Assembly (NCBI GenBank): GCA_951799425.1
Contig: OX637402.1
Span: forward strand, 28,922,492-28,986,491
Origin: Ilex aquifolium
Lineage: Eukaryota > Streptophyta > Magnoliopsida > Aquifoliales > Aquifoliaceae
Direction of reading: 5' to 3'
Length of the DNA: 64,000 bases
Positions 46,597 to 58,960 of the stretch are shown piece after piece (positions within the stretch are counted from its first letter, which is position 1; each line of letters starts with the position of its first letter). The translations under genes were made by a program, and so were the position numbers. The notes under the pieces are model-generated. The model was not told the origin of the DNA and did no database searches. It saw only the letters and a program-made list of their open reading frames with translations.

Positions 46597-49009
46597 TATT
46601 CACACCAAAAAATATAAAAAAAAAAAATTTGAAGCTCGGGATTTTTCTCAATATTTTTCTTAATATTGATAACGATTTTTTAAAATTATTTTTTGATGAA
46701 TCTAAAAATATAATCACCAACTTTTTAATAAATATTTCTTTTTTTTTTTGCTGTAATTTAACTTAGAAAGGATAAATTACAACAATGATTTTTCAAGTTT
46801 ATGGTTTACAGCTATTTGATGCTTATTATTTCGAGTAAATTATAAATATATAATCTTCAAATTATGACATTTGTATCAATTACGTTCTTGAACTTTTTTT
46901 TGTGTCAATTGAGCCCCTCTGAACTCTCGAATTGTATCAATTGAGTCATTTTTTCTGCCACCATTAAAGTGTGTCACTCACGTGACTATATGACACAAAA
47001 AAAAAAAGACAAAATAAAGAGTTTAAGGACTCAATTGATACAAAAATTATAATTTAAGGGTCATATGTATAATTTATCTTTATTCTATTATTTCAATCAT
47101 ATCACTAAAGATTGTCAAATCTTTAATTGACGTCACTTTGGTGGTCTCTTGCATTTCACGTGATCACATTTGAGGGTCATTTTAATTTTTTAAAATTTTA
47201 ATTTATGTCATTTTATTTCTTCTTTATTTATTTTTTTATCATATCTTTCTTTTCAGATTGATTTCGTACGAAAGAAACTCTTCCACTCTCATGAAATGTT
47301 AACTATCCCAAGACTTACGTAGTGAAAAAATGAACTAGCTCTTCTCCTTAACCTGTTCAATTGGAACTAGCTATAGAGCGCACTTTTTCTATTCTTTGTA
47401 TCACAAATAAAGGGGGATTGTTGGATGAGTGGGTCCCATCAATTATGATTCAATGGTCCCCCTTCATTTAGGATGCAAATTTGAGTTGCAGATTTAGGTT
47501 ACATAGCATTGCTCATAATTTATTGACTTAATTTATTATAATTAATAATCATTAAATTAACTATGGATCCCATTAAATATTACCATCGAGCGTTGGAACT
47601 TTTTATCAATCCAACAGTTACAATAAAATTACATTATTACGTCAACAAATTAAGTGAGATTTTTAGGTCTCAATAATATTACTCAAATATTATAATTACC
47701 TCAAAGTCTGGGCAAAACGTTTCAAAACTTGGTGTTCTTGACTTCCAAGTAATTAATATGATTTAATCTCATTGTAACATCGGTCTAAATCGTTTAGATT
47801 TTATAACTTAAATTTTAACATTTTATCTATACGTACTTACATTTTAATCGAGATTAAAAAATATTTTTTGCATTGGATTTTCGAATTGGAAGATAAATGT
47901 TTTGTTTGCATTAAGTACAACAATGATATAGATCACTTAAATTCAACGACTTCTCTTATTTTAAAATTTTACTTACAATACATACATTTTAATCAAGATA
48001 AAAGAATGTTTTGTATAGTGACTTCTAGTAAGTATATATATAATAACTAGCGATAACTCTCGTTCTGAAGACATTATGTAACATTAAAAATCGAACATTG
48101 ATTCTATAATATTTATATTGTAAATATTAATTTAGTTTATTTTATTACGCAATTCAAAATCAAAAGCAAGAGAGAGAAAAGAGAGAGGTATGTGTGAATT
48201 GATGAAATTGTTTGACATTGCAGAATGTATTGATGTGTTAATTGAGATGTTTGATATTGGAAACCGTGCAGAAAATATATTTTTGAGCGGGAAGAAATTT
48301 TTTGGGATAAATTTTAATTTATATCATTGAATCAAAGTAAATAAAAATTGAATCAATTTTGATTGTTGTTGTGTTTTTATAAGTTAAGAATTTAACTTCC
48401 TAGCGCTAATATTTAATAGATTAACAAAACATTCAACTTCTTAATTTGTTAGTCTATTTAATATTATAGTTAAGAAGTTTAATTCTTAACTTATCAAAGT
48501 ACAATAATGATCAATATTGAATTAAATTTCATCTATTTTGATTTAATAATACAAAATTCATCCCAATTTTTTTTTTCCCAGTTCAAAAAATTCATTTTTT
48601 CATCACGACCTCCGCTGAGACATAATACATCCAATATACTCTTCAATGTCAAACAAACTCATTAATCCACATCTACTTTTCTATTCTTTCTTCCCTAGAA
48701 AAAAATAAAGGATAATTTAAAATAGTATTTTGCATAATAAATACTTAATTTTTTATATTATAAAGTGTCTTTAGACACATAATTATTATTAATACTTCTA
48801 TATGAGTGGTTGTCACTACACTATTATTAATTAATTAAGGTAGCCCGTACCTGAAATGAGTTTAGTCATCCGTTACGAGAATACAATATATGGTGACAAT
48901 AATAACAATCTTTTAAAAGATACTAGCAAGTCTAATAAGGAGTTTATCACATTTGTAAATATATTTATCATTATTGTGAGTACTTTTATTATTGTTAATA
49001 TACTTATTT
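46597..49009. other. Intergenic repeat-rich region
   Basis: Very AT-rich. 46840-47060 is a decayed repeat with AATTGAGTCC-type wording, also seen at 55500-55630. 47515-47690 is a dispersed repeat listed separately. Near 48044 a CTAGCGATAACTC...TTCTGAAGAC stretch resembles a degraded Helitron end. No gene is supported. Confidence 0.5.
47515..47690 (+). repeat. Dispersed repeat, copy 2 (partner at 4593-4755)
   Basis: Carries the same ordered words as the copy in the KIN-4C intron (TAATTTATTGAC, ATAATCATTA, GTTGGAACTT, ATCCAACAG, AGATTTTTAGGT, CAATAATATTAC). The family is unidentified. Confidence 0.5.
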
Positions 49010-49345
49010 TTACCTTTTTTTTTTTGATATCATAACTCTATTTACCACATTTATGGATACTTTTATCACTACTATGGGTGTTTTACCACTATTGTGGTAT
49101 TGAAAAAAATGATAAAAATAATTAGCATAACAGTGGTAAAAAATATTCATAATAATGATAAAAACATCCACAAAAGTGATAAAATAATTACCACAATAAT
49201 AATAAAAATACCTACAAAAATAATAAATTTTTTGATTATAAAATAATTCACAAAAATTATAAAAATATTTATTAAAATAATAAACTTTAGAGTTACAATA
49301 CCATTTTTATTTTTATTTTTTATCGATACCGTAATCAAGTTCATC
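49010..49345 (+). mobile_element. MULE-derived MITE, copy 1 (degraded ends)
   Basis: Interior rich in CACAAAAGTGATAAAA-type repeats, shared with 55635-56044 and 60536-60903. The right end (GATACCGTAATCAA) is a mutated form of the family terminus ACCGTAGTCTA. The left terminus is eroded into a T run. Confidence 0.55.
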
Positions 49346-49689
49346 TAACAATGATAGAGACCAACATTTGGGTGAGGGAATAGTTGACTCTATTATTAGT
49401 TTTAATCTTTATTTTTAGTGGATAATGATAACCAAGACATGAGAATCTGTACAGTTAAAAGTGAAATAAATCAGATCACAATCATTTTGTTGTGATGAAA
49501 CTTTGTCTCTTCAATTTCGGTGGGGGTACGAGGACTTTATGTCATGTATACATAATAGATGGAGCTCACATGCACGGGTCCGGCTCCTCTGCATTTAGGA
49601 ACTAACCGCAAACTCTGCGGTTAAATAGAACGGCGCCGTTTCGGCAGCCTGTGTAATTTTTTTTTTTTAATTCTCCCTTCCCAAAACGA

Positions 49690-52250
49690 CGTCGTTTTGG
49701 GACTTATTATTCCACGTCTGAAACCCTTCTCTTACCTTCGGCTTCAGCTCTCTGTTCCACGACGAGCCAGACCCACTGATCCACGAAGACGATACGCCAC
49801 CAGTTGTCTCTCTCTCGATCTCACTCCGGTGTCTATTGCGTCGGCCCGTCATTTCGAAGCAAGTGCTACATTCGAGAAGACTCGGTCGCATGAAACAAGG
49901 TCTAATTGTTCCAGATCACAAGCCTTTTGATCCGAAGAACACATGTCCAGAAGATTGCCAAGAGCTTCAGGAGAAGAACATGCCTTTCTTTGCTGATGTT
50001 CCATTTGAACTCATATAGATCATGTTATCTTCAAGCTGGAAGTGCTTTGGAGCATTGTTCTGGCACTGTGCTTCTTTGCCTCAATTATGTGAAAATGTTG
50101 TAACTTTTTTGTGCCCAAATGCAATTGATTCGTTTTTATGGTTTCATTTGTTTTCCATTGTTTGAGCTCATTATAAACTCTTTTAGTTCTTTCATCACGA
50201 TGCATTGATGAAAAAAAATAGTCTGGTTGGGTTTTGTTATGGTTGCTTCAACAAATGTCTAATAAGCTATTGGTACTTTTTTCTGTATGCTAACTGTTTG
50301 ATGAAATGCTACATTCGTGGAATTGTGCTAAAAATTCTTCCCACTACAACTTTTTTGTGCTATAATCTATTTTTGATAACTGTTACTCGTATTTTTGGAT
50401 ATTATAGCATTGTATGGTAATTCCATTTTGCTAATTCCCTTAACCTGCTGTTTTTGCTTTATCAATTTGTGCAGCAATTCATTCACTGGTATCATGTTTG
50501 TGACAAGAGTTTTTGGGAGGACATTGTTTGCTGCAGCCAAATCAGAAGCTTCTGCTGCTAAAACTACATAAAAAAACTACATTACAGATGGATTTGGGTT
50601 TGATTTTTTTGCTGGGCTGTGAGCAATGGTGCAGGAACTGTGGTGGGGTTCATCTGTTTAGCCCTGTCAGCAGCTGGAATGGGATAGGTTATGTATGACC
50701 TTGGGCTGTTTATGTTTTTTCTGGAATATGGTAGAGAGAAAAGGGGATTGGGTGATGCAAAGATGGAATGTATTTGGTGCAGAGAGGTTGTTGCAGTCTT
50801 TGGCAGATAATTGCAAATTTTTGAAGGATTGAGTAAACTCTTGATTGCATTCTATGGCAGATAGTATGTTGATGTTGTTGTGCTGAGGGTGTTGGTCTTG
50901 TGATTCTCCACTGAACTGAACTGTTATTTTGTTTGCATTGGACTGTATGTTTCTGCACTGAGCTGAAGCATGAGTACTCTGCAAGAGGGTTCTTGGCCTT
51001 TTCTGTTGCAGTAGCTTTCTGCTATTCTGGCAGAATTGTTGTTGTGTGCTGATTTGTTTTCAAAGGAGCAGGAGCTTTCAGTAGATGGAATAGGAATAGT
51101 TCATGGGTTTTAATCCTATTGAAGGATTAAACCCAACTCTTTGTAATTAGAATTTTTTCAATTCCTTTGATTCTTGTAATTCAATTGCTTTGATGGAATA
51201 AGGTTGTGACTTGGAATTTCTGGAAAGTATTATTTGTTTTTGGGATTTGCTTGAAATCTGTATATTCTTTTGGGATTTGCTTGAAATGAATGTGAATGTG
51301 GAAAGTATTACAACTCATTGAATCAACACCATAATAGAAATAACAGTAATGCCAAAAATTACAAGAAGCAAAAAACAGTCACTGTTAAACAAAAACAGTC
51401 ACTGTTTTAACGAAAGGTACATTGTACAAAAATCAAAAAACAGCTGAACAGTCCAGCTTAAATAACTGGACAGTGCAAATAAAAAACTTCCAGATGAAGA
51501 GAACCAGCTACACATCACAGCTCAAAAGCATCTCATATAACCTCCAAGCAACCCCTCCACTACCATCCTTCAAAGTCCAATAGGAAATATTAACAGCTCA
51601 GCTGCAAACCAGTCAGCATCAGACCAGGAACTCATCCAACTCAGAAGCTTAGCAGAAATCAACTAATCCAGGAGCATCAATCAAAAGCTGGGAAAAATAT
51701 GATATTCATCAGTATATTATTGTGACTTGGAAGATCAAAAGCTAAAAAAAATTTCGGTATATTGTTGTGACTTGGAAGATCATATTCATCAAAAAAGATC
51801 ACATTCATTATAAATACAACAAGCATCCTTACAATACAAAATGATCCAAATAAGCATCCTCCATACATCATTACAAGTTGAATCCCCCATTCATGAAAAA
51901 TGATTCAGCATCATTTAAAGAATGCACATATGTTGAATCAGTCGGAGTACCCTACATTAATGAGAAGGAGTCAGACAAATAAATTTGATATATATGTGAA
52001 ACAAGGGATATTAACTATAAGATAACATACCATAACACTCTGTACACTATTTGAAGCTTGAGAAGATATCGAATGACCACATGTTGATGTACAAGGGTGA
52101 CTCAAACCATGTAACTGGAATACAAAAAAAATTACAATTATGTTTATAAAAATACGAAGTGAATAAAAATATAAAGTAAATAAAAATATGAAGTGAATTA
52201 AAAAAATCTACAATATGTGATGGTTGGGAAGCTCCTTTTTTTCTCTTTGT
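49690..52250. other. Non-transposase part of the MULE
   Basis: Contains a short open stretch on the plus strand (49836-50018, ending KNMPFFADVPFELI) that could be a captured or second element gene, but I know no family for it. Small direct repeats of TTTTGGGATTTGCTTGAAAT (51240-51291) and of TGTGACTTGGAAGATCA (51720-51785) lie further right. Confidence 0.4.
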
Positions 52251-52270
52251 TGCTTTCTCATGCCAAAATT

Positions 52271-54319
52271 TTAGTCGACCCCAACCCTTGTAACCACCTC
52301 TTTTCTTTTTAAACCTTTAACTTGGAGAAGTTTTGGGTCAACATTTTCTATTCCACTTGGGTCAACATTTTCAAGGATTGGATCATCGCCACCATCACCA
52401 ATTGATGCATACATACTATCCACTTCTTTGAACAAGTCCTCAACACCACGTGACACCAATTCATATGCAGGTTGAAGACCAGAGTATCGAGCAGCTAGTT
52501 GTACCATTCTAGGACAAAGCTGCCTGTAACGTGACGCCACCATCAACTTGGGATTCTCTTCATTTGACAATAAAATGGGGGCTGTCCTACAACTCATTCT
52601 TGCATCTCGTCTCCATCTTTTACATATGTAATGCTCGGGAATTTGCTTAATATTCATCATGTCCAATACTTTAAGTGCATGGCTACATAATATTCCCTCC
52701 ATTTCAAACTTCCGACAACTACAATTGACTAGCTCCTCATTAGCCTTAAGCAAGACCAAATACTTCCTATGTTCATCATATAAGTGAACTACAAATTGAT
52801 GCCACCCATCCAACACATCACATGGTGTCGCAATAGCACACTGAAAGATATCATACTCCTCTTGGAACAGCTCAAACATAGTAGGAGTGTACACTTGTCC
52901 TGCTTGCACTAACAGTGGAGCTCTTTTTAGCTTCAATCTAGGTAATTTTTGCCTAACTTGGTATTCTGAGTCTGACTTCTTATACCACTTATCATTGACA
53001 ACTCTTTCAAAATGCACAAAGAACTGAACAATGTCATGGTCTGGCTTTAAGTACTTCTGTAAGGCTGCATTCAAGCTTTCACTCAATTGGGTGCTTCGCA
53101 TTCCTGCAGTGAAAGTCCTCTTCATATACACATGCCCCCATTTCTCTCACAATGCCCAAGTGGCTTTCATCCACATATTATCATCCAATTTATACTCCGC
53201 AAGCAACGATTCCCAAGCCTCAAATAGTTCATGCTCTTCCTCATATCCATACACACACTCTTTAAATCGAGCAGGAAATTGTGAACCATCCTTATAAATG
53301 TTCCCCAAATGTTTCAAAGCATTTTGGCAAAGGTGCCAAGTACATAACCCATGACATGTCTCTGGCATGACAATAGAAATAGCCTTAGCCATCGCTTGAT
53401 CTTGGTCCGTGAAGATGGTAATAAGATATTTCCCAGACATAGCTTGTAGGAATGTCTCCAACAACCACTGAAATGATGCTGTCGTTTCATCATACAATAA
53501 TGCAGCTCCAAATAAGACTGTCTCCCTAAAATGATTGAAGCCAGTAAAACAAGCAAAGGGTCGATACTCCTTGTTCGTTCTGAAAGTAGTGTCGAATGAG
53601 ACAACATCTCCAAAGTTGCCATAGTCAATAATCATCACTGGGTCGGCCCAAAAAATATTAGTAATATGCTCCTCCGCATCCAATTGCACTCCATAATAGA
53701 ATGATGGATTTTTAGCTGTTTTCGCTTGAAAATACTTCAACAAACTACCTGCCTCACCATACCTCAAGTCTCGTTGCCTCCTTTCACGGAGGTAATTCTT
53801 TTGGTCTCGCCGAGTAAAACCAAGACTTTCCTTTCCTCCAGACTGAGTACTTAAAAGTTCATAGGAAGCCTTAAGTGACAATCCACAATCCGTTGCCATA
53901 TCAATATTAATGCCTTGTGCTTCGGTAACCTTCCGTTGAGATGGCATCATATGCATACATTCAGCAAGGTGCAAAGGATGGTTGTGGTTGTCCTCCCACT
54001 TCGTCACAACAAATTTACCAATATATCTGTTAAGAGATATGCACATATGAGCTTCGCAATTTGTTTGTGTCTCTGCTCGAGGCTTCTTTGTTTGGCTGTC
54101 TCTTTTATCACGACCCCTTTGACCTTGTTTACAACAAACATATTTTCTGTAAATGACAACGCCATCTTTCAAACTTTTATTCTGAGAGTCTTTTCTCACG
54201 CTAAATCCCACAGACCCTCCATAACTATTGTAAAACGCATAAGCATTTTCCTCCGCATCAAATTGCATACCAATATGAGGTATATTCTCAGTCACATTAA
54301 CTCCCAAATCATCCATCAT
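52271..54319 (-). pseudogene. FAR1/FRS-like MULE transposase with one internal stop codon
   Basis: Start codon at 54319 and normal end at 52271, 683 codons. Domains: an N-terminal FAR1 DNA-binding zinc-finger region (about residues 15-125, with Cys pair and WEDNHNHPL His pair), a MULE transposase core (about 210-330: SFDTTFRTN with the first Asp, FTDQDQAM with the second, CTWHLCQN), and a C-terminal SWIM zinc finger (NCSCRKFEMEGILCSHAL). A TGA at 53147-53149 stands where the family has Arg, in an otherwise unbroken frame; this looks like a CGA-to-TGA transition. Without read-through the product stops at 390 residues, before the SWIM finger. Location inside TIRs and a target duplication marks it as a transposon gene rather than a domesticated FRS gene. 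Confidence 0.88.
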
Positions 54320-55037
54320 AGTATCCTACAATAAGAAATTTAATTGAAATGACATTAGATGGAACTTGCAGTCATAGATGGAAGTAGATGTCATGTACAT
54401 TAGGTTACATAATTCTTTAGAAAATTAATCATTATTCCATTAACAAGACAACAAGAAAAAAAAAAACTAGTGTTTTTTACCATAACAATAATGAAGAAAT
54501 CCCAACTTGGAAAACCCATTATTCATTGCAATAACACAGAAGACATTTGTAAAAAAAAAAGTTGGTTTCACTCAAACACCCAAAAGGAAAAAAAAAAAAA
54601 AAGAAGTTGGTTTCACTCATAAAAAATGGTTAGTTTGTAGAAAAAGTTTGTTATGCTCAAGGAATTGGTTTGTGCCTAGTTCATGATCTTTTGAGTTGAA
54701 CAATTTAGACCACAATGGGCCGAAGGTTTGTAAGATGTATTCTCTGAAAACTTTGCTTTTGCAATTGCTGGTTAATTATTGTAAGTTTGCTCGTGGTACC
54801 AAAAGTGAAGTTGCATTCTACTCTATCAGCTTAGTTAATTTTCCTTTTTTTTTTGCAGTGGCGTTTTCAAAAGATCAACACATTAAAAATCACATCTTTA
54901 CATGTAAATCCATAAAGAAAACCAACAACTATTTGAAGTTACATTTATGAAATGAAAATGATTATATAGCAAAACTTACTGATAAAGAGCAACAAAAACA
55001 ACATACCCACTAAAGTTTTGTGTCTCTGTAAAGGTGC

Positions 55038-55167
55038 ACTGAGCTTGAGCTAGAGAACCAGACCCGACGAAGTGCTTGGGTGGAGAAGTTTGAGTTGTGA
55101 ACACTGAGCTTGAGCTAGAGAACCAGACCCGACGAAGTGCTTGGGTGGAGAAGTTTGAGTTGTGAAG
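55038..55167 (+). repeat. 65-bp tandem duplication near the transposase-proximal end of the MULE
   Basis: Two copies of a 65-bp unit beginning ACTGAGCTTGAGCTAGAG (55038 and 55103), nearly identical. Weaker echoes (GAACCAGACC.AACGAAGAAGAAG) continue to about 55250. It lies about 0.7 kb upstream of the transposase start, in its likely promoter or leader. Confidence 0.9.
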
Positions 55168-55419
55168 CCAGACCAGACGAAGAAGAAGATGGAGAAGTTT
55201 AAGCTGTGAAGAAGGCGGGAGAACCAGACCCAACGAAGAAGAAGCGGGAGAAAGAAAAATGAGGGGTCTGATGCTGTTTTTCAGGACCAAAACCACGTCG
55301 TTTTGGGTAAGGGGAAATAAAAAAAAAAATTACAAAACCAATTGAAACGATTACGTTTCATTAAACCGCATATTATGCGGTTAGTTGCCAACCGCAGACT
55401 AGCCACTCCCCACATGCAC

Positions 55420-55634
55420 TATCATGTGACGATAATCAAAATTATTTTGTCGATATCATACTTTTAAAAAAATAAAAAACACATGATTTATTGAGAAAAT
55501 TATATATAGAATTTTTAAATTATAATTTTTGCGTCAATTAAATTTTTAATTTTTTTTTATATTAATTGAGTCTCTGAATTCTCTAATTATATTAATTAAA
55601 CCCATATTTATATGACACAAATAATTGAAATAAA
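55420..55634. other. Short AT-rich spacer between MULE and MITE copy 2
   Basis: Contains a fragment (55500-55630) of the repeat also seen at 46840-47060. No gene. Confidence 0.5.
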
Positions 55635-56044
55635 GGATCAGACTACGGTACATCCAAGGGAATTTTCGGTATCATACCTCCATTTACTACATTTGTGGGT
55701 AGTTTTACCACTGTTGTGGTACCCAAAAAAATAGTAAAAATATTTACCGCAACAGTAGTAAAAACATCCACAAATGTTGTAAAAATACTCACAAATGTAG
55801 TAAATCACCCATAAAAGTGATAATTTTTTTGTACCTAATAAACATGGTAAAAATAGTTACCACAAATGTAGTAAAAATACTCACAACAGTGGTAAAAATA
55901 CCCATAAAAGTGGTAAATCAACCACAAAAGTGGTAAATATTTTTATTGTAAAATGACCCACAAAAATTATAAAAATATCATTTGAAATATTAAATTTTGG
56001 ATGTATGGTATCGAAATTTTTTTAGATGCACCGTAGTCTACTCC
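55635..56044 (+). mobile_element. MULE-derived MITE, copy 2
   Basis: Terminal inverted repeats: left GGATCAGACTACGGTACATC, right (other strand) GGAGTAGACTACGGTGCATC. The flanks TGAAATAAA and TAAAATAAA are a 9-bp target duplication with one mismatch. The 410-bp interior is dominated by CACAAAAGTGGTAAAAAT-type repeats in both orientations. No coding capacity. Confidence 0.82.
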
Positions 56045-56847
56045 TAAAATAAAATATACAAATGATACATGATACATGATACATGATAGACGAGGAGGAC
56101 AATTATAAAACAGCTAGTGCGATGCACAAAGGACAAAAGACAAACGACAAAAGACAGAAGAGAAATAAAACTCAACCTTTTTAGTGGTGAATTATTTCAC
56201 ATACCAAATATCATGAGAATCCGAGGAGCATCCAAACGGTTCGGATGCGACAGTGTAAATAAATTCATGTGAGAGGCATTATTTAATACCATCTGGGCGG
56301 TTTATATTTTTATTTTTTTGCTATTTATATATAAAAAAAAAAAAAAAAGTGGGAACAAAAGAGAACGTTCATAAATTATCCCGATAAATTTTTATTGATG
56401 GGATCGTAAAATTCTTGATTGTGTTCGTTACTCTTCTCGAGAACGAATCTTGCTAGGTTAACATAACAGTCAACCACAGAGTCCCAATGTGAACTCTAAG
56501 ATTCGAATCTTCAATCTCAGGGTGAAAAGTTCGACCGTTACCCTTTTGATGAGAGGCAATATTAAAACGAGGTAGAAAATTAACACATGATACTAGATTA
56601 GTAAATTACGGTGTTGATACTTCTAATGCTTAATGTTCAATATCAAGATAATGGCATTAAAGTCAATTGATATAAAATAAAATATTTACTTTATTATAGG
56701 GCCCACAAAAAAAAAATTACAATATTAATCTTCCAAGTGTCTAATAATCTAAACTATACAAAGGGTATTTAATTCAATTATCAAGTGTTACCATTATTTA
56801 TGTGGAACCCACATGCATTACAAAAATTATGAGCCGAATATAATATA
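56045..56847. other. AT-rich intergenic spacer
   Basis: No gene seen. A small imperfect inverted repeat (ATCCAAACGG..CGGATGCG) lies near 56230-56250. The rest is unremarkable. Confidence 0.5.
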
Positions 56848-57456
56848 TCTATATAATAAAGTAGCTTACAATTCAAATCTCAAAAGATAAACAAAATGAC
56901 TTTTGCTTTTCGCAGTTGAGATCGCTTTAAATTTTACTTTAAAGTTAATCTAACGGCTAATATTAACACCCTAAATTTAATAGGAAAAATAGGACTCTAA
57001 GGGTGTGTTTGGAGTTATTTTTTAAAAATACTTCTAAAAATTATTTCTCACAAGTATTTAAAAAAAAAAAATAGTGTTTGAAACCGCCCCACCACTATCT
57101 CTACCACCACCACTCCTACCACCACCACCATCACCACCGTCGTCACTACCACCGTTGTCGTTGCCGTCACCACCACCACCGCCGCCACCACCGTCACCAT
57201 CACCGCCGCCACCACCACCCCGCCTCCACCACTGTCGCCGCCGCCGCCACCACCCCGCCTCCACCACAGTCATTGCCACCCACCACAACCATCACCGTCT
57301 CCTACCACCACCACCTCTCACCCCCACTACAAACCGATGCTTAAATTCATATATCTCTTCTCTATGTTTGTGATTTTATTTTGGATATGAATACAAATAT
57401 GTTTATTGTTTATCATTTTTTATTACACTGTGTCTTCAGGCACAGACAATAACTAG
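56848..57456 (+). mobile_element. Non-autonomous Helitron, copy B
   Basis: Starts A|TCTATATAATAAAGTAGC at 56848 and ends with hairpin TGTGTCTTCAGGCACA, GACAATAA and CTAG at 57456, followed by T. The interior matches copy A in inverse orientation, with a CCA/CCG-rich microsatellite (about 57090-57320) in place of copy A's GGT block. Proline- or glycine-rich ORFs across it come from the triplet repeat. Confidence 0.87.
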
Positions 57457-58057
57457 TGATTAAATAAAGTAGCTTACAATTCAAATTTCAAAAGATAAAC
57501 AAAATGACTTTTGCTTTTCGCGGTTCAGATCACTTTAAAATTTACTTTAAAGTTAATCTAACGGCTAATATTAACACCCTAAATTTAATAGGAAAAATAG
57601 GCTCCTAAGGATGTGTTTGGAGTGATTTTTTAAAAGTCATTCTAGAAATTATTTCTCATAAGTACTTTAAAAAAAAAAATATATATATTTTAAACCACCC
57701 CACCACTACCTCTACCTCTACCACCACCATCGCCACTACTGCCACCACCGCCATCGCCACCGTCGCCACCACCACCATCGCCACCGTTGCCACCACCACC
57801 ACCACCATCGCCACCGTCGCCACCACCACCGCCACCATCGTCATCGTCGTCGCCACCATCGTCGTCGTCGTCGCCACCGTCGCTGCTACCACCACCGTCG
57901 CCGCCACCACCGCCGCCACTCACCCCCGTTACAACCGATGTTTAAATTTATTTATCTTTTCTCTATGTTTGTGATTTGATTTTGGATATAAATACAAATA
58001 TGTTAATTGTTTACTATTTTTTATTATATTGTGCCTTCAGGCACAGACAATAACTAG
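57457..58057 (+). mobile_element. Non-autonomous Helitron, copy C, tandem to copy B
   Basis: Begins right at the CTAG|T of copy B (TGATTAAATAAAGTAGC, so the first bases of the TC end differ from B) and ends with a perfect 7-bp-stem hairpin TGTGCCTTCAGGCACA at 58030-58045, GACAATAA and CTAG|T at 58057. It carries its own CCA/TCG-rich block (about 57697-57925). The head-to-tail arrangement points to insertion at, or read-through from, the 3' end of B. Confidence 0.85.
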
Positions 58058-58261
58058 TATGATTAAAAAAGACATTAAATTATATGTTCCATATCTATCG
58101 AGTTAGAAAAGTTAAAAATAAGTTTCTAATCATATCCTTCATTCTCCTCAAAAGCAAACATATCATAAGAGTTACTCTTTTATGAGTGACCTCAAACGAT
58201 ATAGCTTAAGAAAATGGGGAAAAAAATATTCCAGAAAATCTCACTTTGTTGGTGTGAGGTT

Positions 58262-58300
58262 CCTCCCACCTCCCACCTCCCACCTCCCACCTCCCACCCC
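58262..58300 (+). repeat. (CCTCCCA)n minisatellite
   Basis: Five to six units of a 7-base repeat, then a degenerate C-rich end. Confidence 0.9.
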
Positions 58301-58649
58301 AAATTCATGAAGTCCAAAGGTGTAACCCCATAGGCATGTAGAATGTTTTTTTTTTTTTTTTTATCGGAGTGTCCGATTAACTTTCACGCATCTTGACTAT
58401 ACAAAATATTTTTCAGTTTTACCATTATATGAACAAACAAAGCTTATATGTTATTTTTGTACTTTTTTTTTTCCATCAATGATCAAGCAATTAAGGATGA
58501 CTCCAACCAGTACAAGGGGCCAAATAAAGAAATATTGACTTACAATTTATTAGTTTAGGGGGACCAAATAAAATTACAAAAAATTGAAGGTAAAAATTCT
58601 AATTTTTTCAAACCAATGGAGAGGCCATGCCAATGTCAGATGTTGCCCA
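58301..58649. other. AT-rich intergenic spacer
   Basis: Contains a T run near 58348-58362. No gene or recognisable element. Confidence 0.5.
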
Positions 58650-58960
58650 TGTTAGAGATTTCAACTCAAAATTAATTGGTAATTGGTAGAGTGACATCGC
58701 AAATATATAAATTAATTTTGGTGGTTCTAATTATTCAATGTGGTGTGAGATATAAGCTCTCTTAACACCCTTATGAGACTCGGGCTCGCACGTGAGGTCA
58801 ACAAACAATAATCAACTATGTATATCGAGAAATTCAAATGTGTAAAAGAATTAATTTACTGATCACCCAACATACGACTCTGACGATAAAATATAGTATA
58901 AATCAACATTAATGGTCCGAATTATTCAATGTGAGCTGTCACTAGTTGTACGATACTCTT
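58650..58960 (-). mobile_element. TRIM copy 2 (same family as 12168-12511)
   Basis: Read on the minus strand, 58767-58650 resembles the TRIM LTR (TGTTAAGAGAGC...ATCTCACA..ACATTGAATAATT...CTCTAACA). Next to it is the shared internal word GTTTGTTGACCTCACGTGCG and a primer-site-like GTCAGAGTCG near 58870. A partial second LTR (TGAATAATT..GGACC) lies at about 58910-58950. The left end is not well defined. Confidence 0.6.

Larger units (their letters stand above)
49576..55410 (-). mobile_element. Full-length Mutator-like element (MULE) with FAR1-type transposase
   Basis: The flanks are CACATGCAC at 49567-49575 and CACATGCAC at 55411-55419, a perfect 9-bp target duplication, the size typical of the Mutator superfamily. 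Terminal inverted repeats: left GGGTCCGGCTCCTCTGC, right (other strand) GGGAGTGGCTAGTCTGC. These continue into a shared AACTAACCGCA...TGCGGTT segment, about 65% matched over the first 70 bases. The 5835-bp element holds a transposase gene on the minus strand (52271-54319). The left 2.6 kb (about 49690-52250) shows no recognisable gene. Confidence 0.9.

Noticed and set aside
52271..54319. Domesticated FAR1-related (FRS) host gene
   Set aside because: It lies between terminal inverted repeats with a perfect 9-bp target duplication and has an internal stop.
55635..56044. CRISPR-like array of short repeats
   Set aside because: Units vary, occur in both orientations, lie between transposon ends, and this is plant nuclear DNA.
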